Assembly: GCA_022695795.1 (NCBI GenBank)
Contig: MU404059.1
Location: forward strand, 620,001-684,000
DNA: 64,000 bases
Origin: Biscogniauxia marginata
Lineage: Eukaryota > Ascomycota > Sordariomycetes > Xylariales > Xylariaceae
Reading direction: 5' to 3'
Each line of letters begins with the position of its first letter. Within the stretch, counting starts at the first letter, position 1. The position numbers were made by a program, and so were the translations under genes. Below are positions 35,817 through 48,733 of this stretch, one piece after another. Below the pieces are notes generated by a model. The model was not told where the DNA came from and did no database searches. It worked only from the letters and a program-made list of their open reading frames with translations.

Positions 35817-37500
35817 ATGGCAGACACTGGTCCTCCCGCCGGCACTCAGCTGCCTCCCCCTCCTCAGCCGAATGCCGGCGCGCCTGGTTTTGAGAACAAC
35901 CAGAATGGCCAGGCGAACCCGGCGCACATGCCTCCTCCTCCCCTTCACATTCCTCCGAACACGAATCCCATCCCGACTGCCATCACTTCCCCCATGTCCG
36001 CCGTCGATAAGGGTGGAGTCATGTCTCCCAGCAGTGGCGGACCTTTTCCACGTCGTGCCGCGCCAGAGCCTAACAAGCGAGCGCTGTATGTTGGTGGCCT
36101 TGATCCCCGCGTGACGGAAGATGTCCTGCGCCAGATCTTCGAGACAACTGGCCATGTCCAGAATGTTAAGATTATCCCCGACAAAAATGTGAGTGTCCGA
36201 CTCCACGGAAGCAATGCGTCCTGCACTTCCAGTTCCCAAATTACTTACTCTGACATAGGCCAAGGGTTACAACTATGGCTTCGTTGAATATGATGATCCC
36301 GGTGCGGCTGAACGTGCCATGCAGACCTTGAACGGACGGCGCGTCCACCAGTCGGTAAGTCTATTATTGCATGGCCAGCTTGACAATAGTGCCAGTCTAA
36401 CAATGACGGAAGGAAATCCGAGTGAATTGGGCGTACCAGTCCAACACTACGAACAAGGAGGACACCTCTGGCCATTTCCACATATTCGTTGGTGATCTAT
36501 CTAACGAAGTCAACGACGAGGTCCTCTTGCAAGCGTTCTCTGCCTTTGGTAGCATTTCGGAGGCTCGTGTTATGTGGGATATGAAGACTGGACGTTCTCG
36601 TGGATATGGTTTCGTGGCTTTCCGGGAGCGCGCCGACGCGGAGAAGGCGTTGAGCTCGATGGATGGTGAATGGCTCGGCTCTCGTGCGATTCGATGTAAC
36701 TGGGCCAACCAAAAGGGCCAGCCTTCCATGGCTCAACAGCAGGCGATGCAAGCTATGGGCTTGACGCCGACTACCCCTTACGGCCACCATCATTTCCCAA
36801 CCCACGGGATCCAGAGCTACGATATGATCGTGAGCCAGACACCTGCTTGGCAGACGACGTGCTACGTCGGGAACCTGACCCCATACACGACGCAGAACGA
36901 TCTTGTTCCCCTGTTCCAGAACTTTGGGTATGTGACGGAGTCTCGATTTCAGGCTGATCGTGGATTTGCGTTCATCAAAATGGATACCCACGAGAATGCG
37001 GCGATGGCCATCTGCCAGTTGAATGGGTATAATGTTAATGGCAGGCCCCTAAAGTGCAGCGTAAGTCGGTCAGATATAAGGATGCGTGAAGAGCAGGACA
37101 CTGACATTGTGACAGTGGGGTAAAGACAAGACTCCTAGTAATCACCAAGCTGGTTTCGATCCCTCCCAGCAGGCATTTAGTCCACAGAGTGCCCAGCCCT
37201 CTGCATACCCGGGTACGCCATCTACTTTCTTCCCCCAGTACGGAGGTGAGTCGTACAGAGACGTGGGTGATTTGGAGATGCAGTGCTAACGTGTCTGTAG
37301 GGCAGTACGGAGGCCAACAGCAAGGTTACGGTGGCCCTCCGGCGCAATCCCCGGCAGGTTATGGAGCTCAGCCCATGGGATACGGTGGCCCACCGAGTGC
37401 TGGAGGCTACGGCCGTGGTCAGCAGCCTCCGAACCAGCCGTGGACCCAGCCCCCTCCCAACCAGAACTTCAACAGCGCGTATCCAACTTACCAAGGGTAG
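35817..37500 (+). CDS. PUB1: Pub1/TIA-1-like RNA-binding protein with three RRMs
   Basis: Five exons: 35817-36188, 36259-36354, 36413-37060, 37116-37245, 37301-37500, giving 481 aa. RRM1 (about residues 87-158) starts KRALYVGGLDP and has YGFVEYDD across the first intron. RRM2 (about 177-254) has HIFVGDLSNEV and RGYGFVAFRE. RRM3 (about 304-372) has TCYVGNLTPYT and RGFAFIKMD. The N-terminus is P/N-rich; the C-terminal ~100 residues are G/Y/Q/P-rich and prion-like. Pub1/TIA-1 proteins bind U-rich mRNA, stabilise transcripts and enter stress granules; this is known for the family. The start is the first ATG of the frame. All splice sites are GT-AG with matching phase. Confidence 0.94.
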
Positions 37501-38836
37501 GCTCTGGATGGGCTGCGCAGCGTCTTTGGTTTCAATGCGTGCAACTTTGAGGCAAAAAGATCTGGGAATGGGAATAGCAGAATTTACCGGCGCGATCTTT
37601 GGTTGGTCAGACGGGCCAGCGACACATCCAGAGTCAAAGCAGGTATGCTGGTGGGAAAGATGTGATTGGCAACCAGAAATTATCTCTAGATTCACGTTAT
37701 CCCATTTCTCTGGTCAATTTTTTCTCTCTTTTCCTTCATTATTTCTTTCCTTTCTTGGTTGCAGGTTGTGGTTGTTGTGATGTCACCTCGGATCTCTCAA
37801 AAAATTGTCGAGCTCTATTATGCTCATGTTATTTTGATTCCATTCTGAAAAAGGTTCTGGCATTTCCTTTCCAACGCTTCTTTGATACCTCTTAAGCATT
37901 TATTGATACAGCCGCAATGATTTCGCATTGGGTATAACGAAGTTATGGTGCTATTAGTTGTCAAACACTCTATCCGAAGCCTAGGCGGTAGAACAGGTTT
38001 CATGCGGCCTACGAGGAGTAGGTCAAATTTTTCAGGCAATAACCGGCGAAGCCAAACTGTACCAGATTACAAAATAATTCTGTGTTCGGAAAATGCACGG
38101 ATAGATGTATGTATGCAGATTGGCGAGGACGCCCGAGGACGCCCCAATGACGGGGCTGTCTGAACAAAAATTAAGGTATTTAATATTGGGGGTGAACGAG
38201 TAGTAGGACTATCTGGATCTGGGTCTCGGGATAGGTGAGAGATTGCGATACAACGACTGGCTAGAAAGTCATGTTTTGGCATTGGCCCGGGAGAGGACAA
38301 TAAGAGCTGCCGTTCTGATGTTCAGAACGACATGACGAGGTGGCACACGACTTTCCTAGAGCGCTCGCGAATTATGCGAACCGAGCATGAACATAAAGCA
38401 GACCAGATGGTTGCATTTATGAACCCCTCCTGGATTGACTGCAACGTCTGGTATCCAAAAGGCCTGACGAGTCCCAAGGCGGACAACCCATGTCCGGGTC
38501 TGGCGTCATTGGGCTTTGGGGCGGGCTGGTTTGCAATCGTGCCCAACGACAGGCTTCAGCCTCCAGCTAACGTGTCTAATTTTCTCGATTGCCACTTGAT
38601 ATGATCGGCTCTCGGATAACACGGTTGCATCGGAAGAAAACAACGCTATAACTTGGTAGATGGCCTTCGTTTCATATGATGATGCCGTTCAGTCACAGGA
38701 GTGTTGAAACGACTCAATGAGACGGGAACAGCCTTTCTGGTGTAGATATGTACAACAGGTAGGTTGCCCTGGCTGCATAGCGTTGGCACAAAGCAAGGTC
38801 TGTTCAATCATTGAAGGAAATAATAGCGGTACCTCA

Positions 38837-38870
38837 AAGAAAAAGAAAAAGAAAAGAAAAGAAAAGAAAA
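38837..38870. repeat. (GAAAA)n microsatellite
   Basis: AAAGAAAAAGAAAA words repeated about six times, purine-only on the + strand. Confidence 0.85.
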
Positions 38871-39867
38871 ACCGAGGGCCGGGTCATAAAGATGCGAAAC
38901 TGAGAAAGATTGATGACTGGTCATATTATTGTTCTTTGGTTCCCTGATACTAGAGGTGAGATCTCGCATATCGAGCCACGAACACAAAGAGGTTCGCCTC
39001 CGATTGTGGGAAGAGACCCGGGGCCATTGACCACCAGCAGGACGTAGAGGGGTTGCCGTGCCATCCTATGGGAAACGCATGCTTGTACATGAGATACGAG
39101 ATTGGCTGCGTTTTCCCTGCGAGTTAGGTAAGAAGAGTACCTAGGGAAATGGGAACTGTCCACTATTAGTGTATGTGGCTAAATAAGAAGAGTGTATACC
39201 TACTAAAATATACCTACTTGACATTGATTGATATACTGCAAAGTCGAGATAGGTACCTGTATACCTAGGTACCTAGGTAGGTAGGTATTATTAATGATAG
39301 AATAGATACTTTAGCCTTGGGCTCGAATTCATATTGGCTGATCCAGACCCGATAAGGTATGCGACATTCAGGTAGGTATGTAAATGGCAATAATAGCCAT
39401 GGTGACAGGGTATACCTGTAGCAATCAATGTATTGAAGTTATGCACCTATAAATATGTGTAGGAGAATACTGTTTGCTGGCGCCCAGTCAGACACGTACA
39501 TATCCGAGGTAGGTAGGTTCGTTAAGGTGTTCGAGCATGAAACTTTAGACATGACTAAAGCGTACTAATTAACAAAAGCTGGTAATGTGCAATTAATTAC
39601 CTGGAACAGTCTTTTTTAGTTAGGCGGTTAGTGTCTAGTTAGTTAGGTATTATTGTCCCTAAGCCCACCTTGCGCCCAACCTGGAACTCCAGATTGTCCC
39701 TCACTCTTTCCATCTCTCCCACCTTTTTTCGCCCGCGCACGTAATCTCCCAGTTGCCGACGGCCCTGACGTTATCCAGCAGCCACCCCAATTCTGCTGCT
39801 GGTGCCCATTACAAACCACCTACCCAGGTCAACCTACTGGGTTACCTACCGGCTGACCATTACAATA

Positions 39868-39930
39868 CTGCTACTGCTACTACTACTACTACTACTACTA
39901 CGACTACTATTACGACGACGACAACGACGA
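39868..39930. repeat. CTA/CGA trinucleotide microsatellite
   Basis: CTGCTACTGCTACTACTA... continues as CGACTACTATTACGACGACGACAACGACGAC. Imperfect 3-bp repeat of about 20 units in the presumed Yak1 leader. Confidence 0.85.
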
Positions 39931-40399
39931 CTTCTTCTCTCTCGACAGAGTCATTCGTCTCGTCCGTCACCACCACCACCACTACCACGCCTGACTCTGG
40001 GGTCTCGCACAATTTATCTACTTGTGCTCGTTTCCCCTCCTCCTACGGTACACTCGCACTCCCAGAAACCCATTCTTCAGCCATGAATCCCTAGTTCTTC
40101 CATTTTACCTTTATATCGCATTTGGGACCACCTGTGCCCGATCCTGCATCCTTGTCTCCCCCCAAACTCCCGTCGACATCTCTTTTTTTTGTTCCCCGGT
40201 CCAACAATCAAAGCAACAAGACAACCACCACGTCCACACACCCACCACGTATAGCCAAAGCCCACATCGAGTGGGCAAAGGCTCACTCCCGCCTACAACT
40301 AATGCGTGTCTGACTAGAAGTGCCGCCGTCGACTGTTCTCCTCTTCGCATCGCCTTCTGCTTATCTGCCCCGGAAACACAGTCTCTCTAGTCGACCGCC

Positions 40400-43268
40400 A
40401 TGGATCAGTGGCAGGGCTACCAGGACGCCGCCGGCGCTTCTCGACGATACAATGGCACCAGCCAGATGACGCCGGGTCGCGAGTACTCGCAGCAAGGAGC
40501 TGCCTTCAAGTATGACCAATACTCGCATCCTGCCCAACCTAGCGCGACTTCGCCCATCACCACCCCGCAGCTACGCGATGGCAACGGCGACGTCCCCATG
40601 CAGGACGCCCACGATCCCTACGGTGGAGTTAAATATCCCATGCGGCCACACCACCAGTCACACATTTCCTCTGGCCGGGTCCCGACTCTGCACTCGCCTT
40701 CCGAGCCCTCGGCTGCTGCCCAGCGCTACTCTCCCATGGAGGTCTTATCGCCAACCTCGCCCTACGGCTCCAAGTCGTCCAGCCAGGGCCAGTTCTCCTC
40801 GCCCCATAGCCAGCGCCAGTCGCCAACTCGGGCCGACTACCAACCGACAAGTCCCTACTACGGCCGACAGGGTTCCCAGCTGCCTCCCATCACGTCCTAT
40901 GCGAATGCCCAAGACAGTTACCCTTCTGCCGCCGTCGCCACTCTGGATGGCTCTTATGCTAATGACCCGAAGTCGCCTAGGAGGGCGATTCAGCCTACAG
41001 TGAACATACCTGCCGAGAAGCGACCGGTTCCTCAATTCAAGAAGATTGGGGCGCCGACAGATCTACATCCCAAGGTCAATTCTCAGCCGCCGTTTCGACG
41101 GGCGAACCCCGAAGGTGGTTTCATAAGTGTATGATAGCTTCTTCCGCCTGCTTCCCCCCTTCGCCGCGGAACACGCCTAACCTTTCTCTTGTTTCTAGCC
41201 TCTTCAAGCTCTTACCGTCCACCTGCCTGCCACGTATCGCATCTGTAACCCCAACTTTAAATACGAGTCTTCCCGGAATCCCCGCCGAGTCCTGACCAAG
41301 CCGAGCAAGGGGACCAAGAACGACGGTTATGATAATGAGGACTGTGATTATATTCTATACGTCAACGACATACTGGGGTCGGAGGAGGCGGGTCACAAGT
41401 ACGTTCCACCCACACTCCCCGCCTCTTATCATGTGATGCTGAACATTTGCCCAGGAATCGATACCTTATTCTGGATGTGCTCGGACAGGGTACATTTGGG
41501 CAGGTCGTCAAATGCCAGAACCTGAAGACCCAAGAGGTTGTGGCCGTGAAAGTCATCAAGAACCGAACGGCATACTTCAACCAGAGCATGATGGAAGTGT
41601 CTGTGTTAGACTTGGTGCGCCTAATTCTTGACGGATGGCCAAGAAGCTGGAGCTAACACTTCTACAGCTGAACACGAAGCTCGACAAGAACGACGACCAC
41701 CACTTACTTCGACTGAAGGATACATTTATCCACCGACAGCATCTCTGCATAGTATTCGAACTACTGAGCGTCAACTTGTATGAACTCATCAAACAGAATC
41801 AGTTCCGAGGCCTCAGCACCACACTCGTGCGTGTCTTCGCACAGCAGCTGCTGAATGGCCTGGCCCTCCTAAACAAGGCACGGCTGATACACTGTGACTT
41901 GAAACCTGAAAACATTCTGCTCAAGAACCTCGAGAGCCCTATCATCAAGATTATCGATTTTGGGTCGGCTTGTGATGAACGGCAGACGGTCTACACGTAT
42001 ATCCAGTCGCGGTTTTACCGGTCACCCGAAGTATTGCTGGGCCTCCCGTACTCGTCGGCGATCGACATGTGGTCGCTTGGCTGCATCGTGGTCGAGCTCT
42101 TCTTGGGGTTGCCGCTTTTCCCGGGCTCGTCTGAATACAACCAAGTGTCACGAATCGTCGAGATGCTCGGCAACCCGCCAAACTGGATGATCGAAGTTGG
42201 CAAGCAGGCCGGGGATTTCTTCGAGAAGAGGCAGGACGAATTCGGCCGGAAAACATATCATCTCAAGAGTATGGAGCAGTACTCTCGAGAGCGTGGAACG
42301 AAAGAACAACCTAGCAAGAAGTACTTTCAAGCGAATACGCTGCCAGAGATTATTAAGTCGTATCCGATGCCGCGAAAGAACATGAAGCAGAGCGAGATCG
42401 ATCGAGGTTAGTATTTGCTGGCGGTATCATGGGGCATGGCTAATATTTTGTGTTTGCAGAAATGAACAATCGGATTGCATTCATTGACTTTGTAAGGGGC
42501 TTGTTGACGATCAGTCCCCTAGAAAGGTGGTCCCCTCAGCAGGCAAAACTCCACCCTTTCATTACCCAGCAAAAGTTCACCGGCCCCTTCATACCGCCGA
42601 TGAACTTGAAGTCCAGCTCTCTCAATCGATCCCCCGCTCCCGGCACGCAACAGCAGCAACAAGCGGCTGAATTGAGCAAACAAAGGGCGCAGCAGGCACA
42701 GGCACAGGCGCAAGCAGCTGTACAGGGAGCATATGCGATGCAGGCGAACCAGTTTCCCCCCTCCCCACATGGTGGGCAGCCGGTGTATACAAATAACGGC
42801 ATGTACCCTTCGGGCGGTGGTCATGCCGGCGCGCCTCCACCCTATGGGGCTCAACAATCCCCTTACGGCCAGATGGTGATAAACCAAGCACCAGCACAAA
42901 TGCCAGCCGCGAACTACGGTAGCGCTGGGCAGCAAAATCTGTTTCAGCAAGCCACCGTCCGAGCTGGGCGGCAGCGCGCGTCGACAATGGACCAACAGCA
43001 GAGCGGCATCCCTGCTGCCATTCAGAGAGTTGCAAGTCACCTTGACCCAAATCAACCTATCCGGCTGCAGCCTAGCCCAGCGTACTATCCTCCTCCAGCT
43101 GATGGCATGGCCCTCGGGGACCTAGGAGCAGGTAGGGTTGCCGGCAGAAGAGACAGCCGGGCACAGAGGGGTGGTGCTCGAAGCAACCGGGACTTCATCC
43201 GAAACCTGGAGGAACGGACGCTAGAAGAAGGCTTCATGGGTGGTGGTGGACAAAGTCCGTGGCACTGA
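40400..43268 (+). CDS. YAK1: Dual-specificity kinase Yak1 (DYRK family)
   Basis: Five exons: 40400-41128, 41199-41398, 41455-41614, 41668-42406, 42460-43268, giving 878 aa. Yak1 is a nutrient- and stress-responsive kinase that restrains growth and is antagonised by PKA. The N-terminal ~245 residues are disordered, rich in S, P, Y and Q with many SP sites. A DYRK-homology box precedes the catalytic domain (DNEDCDYILYVNDILG). The kinase domain starts near residue 313: LGQGTFGQVVKC (G-loop), VAVKVIKN (lysine), HCDLKPENILL (catalytic loop, HCD as in DYRK/CMGC kinases), DFGSACDE, and the YTY tyrosine-phosphorylation motif in the activation loop followed by RFYRSPE. The C-terminal ~260 residues are Q/A/P-rich with a short poly-Q. 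The third intron has a GTGCGC donor, weak but the only one that keeps SVLDLLNTKLDKND continuous. Confidence 0.97.
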
Positions 43269-45902
43269 GAAGGTTCCATGCGACGAGTGAAACCTCGAGT
43301 AGGACCACATGCATTTGTGTCGTACGTATACTGGAATTATCACAGGTCAAATTCGATCAACTCGTGGGAACTCTGAGTTCTCTTACTACCCCAGCCGTGT
43401 AGCAGCTTCGCAGATACCGGCACATGTCCTGACCGGAAGGTACAGACCCGACGACGCGAGGCGTCTGGGGTGAGATGTGTGTAAGATACATAGGGGAAGG
43501 GAGAGTCCACGTTAGATTTCTCATGGAATTTTCGTTTTTCATTCCACGGCACGGTTGGAGATTGATGAATGGCTGCACATACGTTGGGAACAATTTGCTA
43601 AGCCAAGGGACCGCTACAGCGACTATATGAAGTTGCTAGAGTGGTTCAATTCGACGCAGTAGTGGAGGTCCCTCAGGCCAGGAAACATGACCCCATAATT
43701 GACATCGACGAGGTGAAGGTGCGGATGAGACTCGGGCTCTCCTCTTTTGCGTTTCAACATCTACCATTTTCTATATCTTGGGTTGGTATGGCTCTGTTAG
43801 TGATCGGCGATGGAACGTTTCAAAGGCAGCAGGAGGGCGCTTGTTGCTGAAGGATGAAACAAATGAATGATGGGTGATTGCTGGTCTTTGATTTTTTTCT
43901 TCTTCTTCTTCTTTTTCTTCTCCTATTACCTTGGCGAGACGAAAGCAGCATTTATACATAGGTAGTAGTGTCTACGCTCGTGTACGACAGACAACTAAAA
44001 CGTGGAGGGGGGGAAGGGAGAAACAAAAGGTGGTTGCTAAGAGAAAGACACGCACGCGTTTTATGCAAATTTGCATTTTGGGGGGAGAGCGGGAGGGTTC
44101 TAGGTCTTTCTTCTCTTCCTTCTTTACCTAAGTAGCTAAACTGTCACGCCTTACGTCCATGTCCATCGAGAGGTCTTATCGTTATTCGTCTCAGTCTCGT
44201 CTCCGTCTCATCTCATCCTTTATCCCTTCCTTCCTCCTTCCCCCCCTTCTGGTCTTAACCTACTCCTGTCTGGCTTTTTTTTCTTCCTCCGTGCGCTGGT
44301 TTATATCTATCTTTCTTGGTTTAACAGGCAAACTGACAGGATAGGGTAGGATAGGATAGGGTGGGATAGGATAGCGATGGGGGGTAGGATAGGTGAGGAG
44401 GGAGGAGGCAGCCGGGAAAAGAAGGTTGGGGGCATGAAATATATATACGGGACATGAACATAAATTCGCGTCTGGGGAAAGTGGGAAAGAGGGAAGGGGG
44501 GCGGGTTGGACTCAGATGAAGCTTTTACTGCAACTAGGTTGACGAAAAATAACCACTTGGCTTGATTAAGCTGACTGCAATGTTACATATTGGATTTTAT
44601 TTTGTTCTGTTACCTACTTGTCAACAGGGGAAAGGAGAGCATATATATATATTTACCACAAATAAAGACGAGTGAAAAAAAGGGGGAGGGTGTCCGAGGG
44701 AGGAGAGGATGGATATAAGTGAAAATGATTCGAGTTCAATCAAGCCTGCTGTGAATCGAGTAGCCGGGGCGGGCAGGAAGACAGAGAGGAGCGAGATGTA
44801 GTACTATATATATATATAAATATGAGATCTATCAATTTATGGGATATGGTATTATATAGTTTATAGATTAGAGCTTACACAATGTAAAGTTGCCTCGTGA
44901 TGAAGGATGGATGAACTGATAGACATAGTGGGGAGGATAAATACCTATTAAGGGAGATAGATGGTAGGAATACCTCGGGACCCGGGACCCGAGTAAGAGA
45001 GATAATATTGATGTCCATGTTGTTCAAGATTACGCAGTACAGACGGGTGGGTTAGGTTAGGTATGTACGTACAAAGCATGGACTAGGTAGCCAGTTAGTA
45101 TAGACTTGTTTGTCATTCATAGACCTATACCATGTTATTCACAGTAATTACGAGTTACCTTCTCAATACCAAGATGTGTTATAATAAACCAAAAGCTGGC
45201 AAGTCGCTTTTGATTGTACCTACACATGTATGTTCAGCAGGCTATGCGCCAACCCCATTATAATAATTCATAGGCACCTTATAGACTAGGTCAGCTTACA
45301 TCTGTAGGTAGGTAGATATGAATCCAGGTTCTACCCGCTCTACCCTGCCTGTTATCCGTTTCCTCGACGGTCCCATCCCCATTCCTTATTGCCAACCAAT
45401 ACTGGCGCGCACGCCTAAAGCCTTGAGCCGTGCGCATCTTTCATCTAGCAGAGTGGTGGAAATGAAAGAGAGTAGGTAGTGGTCGTGGTAAGTACATACA
45501 GAGAGGCGCCTCTTGGTGGTCTGCCTGCAGCGAGGCTAATAAAGACACCCATCCCAAGATCATGCTCACAATGGTCCTGACCGCCAGATAGTTCCAAGCT
45601 AAAGATCATCTATAACTGCATTCGTTCCCTTCGTGATGTCCTTGCTCCATTGCCCTCCCCTTTAATTGCTCCTTTTCCGATCAAGGAGAAGCAAGACATT
45701 TTTGTCATGTTCGTTCCCACTCGAATGTATGTTGCCGGCGGGTTGATGAGCTCATCGCATGTTCATCTATGCAACTTCCACACCTGGTCGCCCCTTTAGA
45801 AATAGAGGTAGGGTATTCATCTGGCAGCTAGTAGCCGTTGTAATGGCCGTAGTGATAGTTATTCATCGACCATTGCTCGTGACCGTACACCGCCTGGGAG
45901 TC
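43269..45902. other. 2.6-kb convergent intergenic region
   Basis: No supported gene between Yak1 and the minus-strand RRM gene. Contains G-rich and purine-rich stretches (44000-44110, 44370-44520), a GATAGG repeat (44341-44398), TATATA tracts (44642-44651, 44805-44820) and TAGGTA words (45050-45065, 45304-45315). Confidence 0.55.
44341..44398. repeat. (GATAGG)n-like microsatellite
   Basis: Imperfect GATAGG / GGTAGGATAG units over ~58 bases. It is not a TTAGGG telomere array. Confidence 0.8.
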
Positions 45903-47147
45903 CTATCTCCCAGACCGGAAACCTCGCCCTCTTCGACTACTATTGCCGTTGATACCGTTGGCCTGGTTCTTGGGGACCATGTTGTCACTATAGAGCCCCC
46001 CATTCGAATAACCGTCATCGCGAGAATCTGTTTCCATCGAGTCATCGAACCCCATCGATCCGTCAACAACTATATTGTTGCCCACTCTACTCTCGTTGGT
46101 GCGCTGCGCTCGGGGACCCGTAGGTGGCACGGGATTATAAACGGCACCTGGCTTGAGGTATACATGTAGCGTTCTACCATCAGCCTAGTTTGAAACTTGT
46201 TAGTTATTTTCCATAGGCTTTGGCTTAAGAAACGGTTGCTAGTCTATACTTACTGTCTGGTTATTGAATGTCTGGATCACCCGGTCTGCACCCTCTTTGC
46301 TCTCTAGTACGATCTCGGCGATCACAAGCGGGTGCGTTTTTACCAGTCGGCAGCTATTGATGAGCCCTCCCACAGGCGTCATGGCGCTCTCGATATCAGC
46401 AGCCGTCGTGCCGGGCGCAAAGTTCTGCGCCATTATCGCAAAAGGTCCTGCTAGTCCCCTAATTGACATGCCTTGTCCCGCGGGTTGCGTTGGTGGTTGA
46501 ACATTCATTTGCTGTTGCGCGGTAGCAGGCGAAGAAGCGGTTCGATTGAAGGCATTGGCAAGTTTGGCTGCGCGGTTCGGGCGCACATTCGCAGGGCCGG
46601 GTCTTGGTTTGGGCAGCGTGGTGCCCGGCGCATGAATGCGCGCTGCTAGCGAGTTCGGTTGTGGACGCTGCGCTGTTGGCTTATGGGCTTGGGTGTTATG
46701 CAGGTCATGTGTCCAGTCTCCATTGACATTGCCGGCCGGTATGCGCCCTCCGGACGAGACTCGCTTCGTAGGAGTGTGAGCATCTATTATTTGGTCCTAG
46801 AGGACTGCAGCGCTCGAGGAGAATCATACCTTCTTCACGCCAACTCGGCTTGCCAACGAACCGCCGAAGCCAGATTTCCCGGGCGCACTCGCTCGGCGCT
46901 GATTATCTTTGCTAAAGATTCGAGCGGCGAGGGCTTCATTCTTCTTGCGCTCCCGACCTAGATGATTGAGGCATTAGCTTGTTGATTTCCACAGCCGGCA
47001 CAAGTCTTCTTGGAAGAAAGCTAGGCTGCGAGTGTAGCGGGCAGCATTCAGGACTGCCGGGACCCGGCTGACGATACCTGAATCCGAAAAACAGAGAGCC
47101 ATACCTGCATTGATGATTTTCTCGAACTCGGTGGCGTGTTTGGACAT
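45903..47147 (-). CDS. RRM-fold RNA-binding protein of unknown specificity
   Basis: Four exons on the minus strand: 47147-47105, 46957-46830, 46763-46254, 46184-45903, giving 320 aa. It starts MSKHATEFEKIINAG, followed by a basic stretch (RERKKNEALAARIFSKDNQRR) and a P/N/R-rich linker. An RRM-like fold covers about residues 145-245 (GPFAIMAQNFAPGTTAADIESAM, VIAEIVLESKEGADRVIQTFNNQ, ADGRTLHVYLKPG), with the last intron cutting it before the final strand. The tail is N/D/G-rich and ends in an RGG-like RRGRGFRSGR. Layout resembles small mRNA-export or hnRNP-type factors, but I cannot name it. It is divergently arranged with ribosomal protein uL2, 631 bp apart. All splice phases fit. Confidence 0.85.
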
Positions 47148-47778
47148 CGTGTCGGCAAGGCGTCGAAGATGCCGTGGGTAGAACGAAGACGCAGACCAAG
47201 TGGTTTTGCAAAAGGTGAAATGATGGGCGAAAGATGCGATCAATCAATGGATGTAACGGTTATTCAACAGGTATGGGTATCGAGTGAATGAAGAAGGTAA
47301 CCTTGAAAGGAGGGGAGAAAATAATACAGGACAGGGCAGAAAAGGGAAGAGTTGGAAATATTAAAAAGGATAGAGAAGAGCTGAAGTTCAGCAGCAAACC
47401 GTTCAAGTTTCTGGCAGCGCGCGAAGTTGAGAGAGGGAGGATCATCTGCAGGGGTCGGCGCGTCTTAACTGGATTAAAAAAAAAGCTCTGGACGGTGGCT
47501 GGACGACATGTCATCTGTGGCTAGGTAGGTAGGTTCGGATTAGCTGACTGTGGCTTACAGGTGCATTTACCACTTTTTGCTTTAGTGCCTTAGGCCGCCA
47601 AAATCGATTAGGGTCAAGCGAGGCACAGGCCCAACCCACACAAACTCGCGTGCATCGAGGGAAAATTACCGGCTCTCGAATTTCGGGCCTCTTCAGCCAA
47701 AAAAAACTTCCATTTCGTCAACCCCCCTCAACCTCTCCTTCTCTAACCATCACGAATTGCGCACAGTAGACCGGCACC
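47148..47778. other. Shared promoter of RRM protein and uL2
   Basis: 631 bases between divergent starts. Purine-rich on the + strand from 47280 to 47420. CTAGGTAGGTAGG at 47521-47533. CT-rich just before the uL2 ATG (47700-47760), as usual for ribosomal protein genes. Confidence 0.6.
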
Positions 47779-48733
47779 ATGGGTCGCGTGGTAAGACAGG
47801 ACTACGCTATTGATTGTTGGGCATTGCCGCTAAGTTGGAATACCAGATTCGCAACCAGAGAAAGGGTAACGGCGGTATCTTCAGTAAGTCCACTTCCCAC
47901 CCTCGTGCGAATTTCCTCGGAATGCCCTCGCTCACCTGCGAACTCGTCTAGCCGCCAACACCCGACTACGAAAGGCCCCGGCCAAGTTCCGATCGCTCGA
48001 CTATGCCGAACGCCACGGATACATCCGAGGCGTGATCAAGGACATCATCCACGACCCAGGTCGTGGTGCGCCCTTGGCTCGCGTCGTCTTCCGCTCGCCC
48101 TACAAATTCAAGCAGATCACCGAGACCTTCATTGCCAACGAAGGCATGTACACGGGCCAATTCATCTACGCCGGCAAGAACGCCGCTCTCACCGTCGGCA
48201 ACGTCCTGCCCCTCGCTTCCATGCCCGAAGGTACCGTCGTCTCGAACGTGGAGGAGAAGGTTGGTGACCGAGGTACCCTGGGCCGTACTTCCGGCAACTA
48301 CATCACCATCATCGGCCACAACCCCGATGAGGGCAAGACCCGGATCAAGCTCCCCTCAGGTGCCAAGAAGGTTGTTAGCAACAGCTCGCGAGGAATGATC
48401 GGCATTGTTGCTGGTGGTGGCAGAACCGACAAGCCCCTGCTCAAGGCTTCTCGTGCCAAGCATAAGTTCGCTGTCAAGCGCAACAGCTGGCCCAAGACTC
48501 GTGGTGTTGCTATGAACCCTGTTGACCATCCTCACGGTGGTGTAAGTGCCATACCTAGAGTCCCTCGCAAGTGGAATCATGATGTTCTGACATATATACT
48601 CTCCTAGGGTAACCATCAACATATCGGTAAGGCTTCGACCATCTCGAGATATGCGGCACAAGGTCAAAAGGCGGGTCTTATTGCTGCGAGAAGAACGGGT
48701 CTGCTGCGTGGTACACAGAAGACGAAGGAGTAG
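47779..48733 (+). CDS. RPL2: 60S ribosomal protein uL2 (Rpl2/L8)
   Basis: Four exons: 47779-47790, 47847-47883, 47952-48541, 48608-48733, giving 254 aa, exactly the eukaryotic uL2 length. It is a core protein of the large subunit at the peptidyl-transferase centre, needed for subunit joining. The first exon codes only MGRV and the second only [12 protein letters not shown]; their phases join cleanly. The universally conserved C-terminal segment [12 protein letters not shown] is present, with the invariant histidine and the last intron placed inside it ([11 protein letters not shown]). A C/T-rich leader precedes the start. Confidence 0.97.

Larger units (their letters stand above)
37501..40399. 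other. 2.9-kb intergenic region, Yak1 promoter and leader
   Basis: No supported gene. An open frame at 38332-38604 (90 codons) and its antisense have no domain. GAAAA tract at 38837-38870, dense TAGGTA/CCTAGGTA words at 39250-39290 and 39480-39520, CTA/CGA trinucleotide tract at 39868-39930. The last ~750 bases are C-rich and probably hold the long leader of Yak1. Confidence 0.55.

Noticed and set aside
38332..38604. Possible 90-codon gene
   Set aside because: No recognisable domain, no splice continuation, and an open antisense frame of similar length.
44341..44398. Interstitial telomere repeat
   Set aside because: The unit is GATAGG-like and irregular, not TTAGGG.
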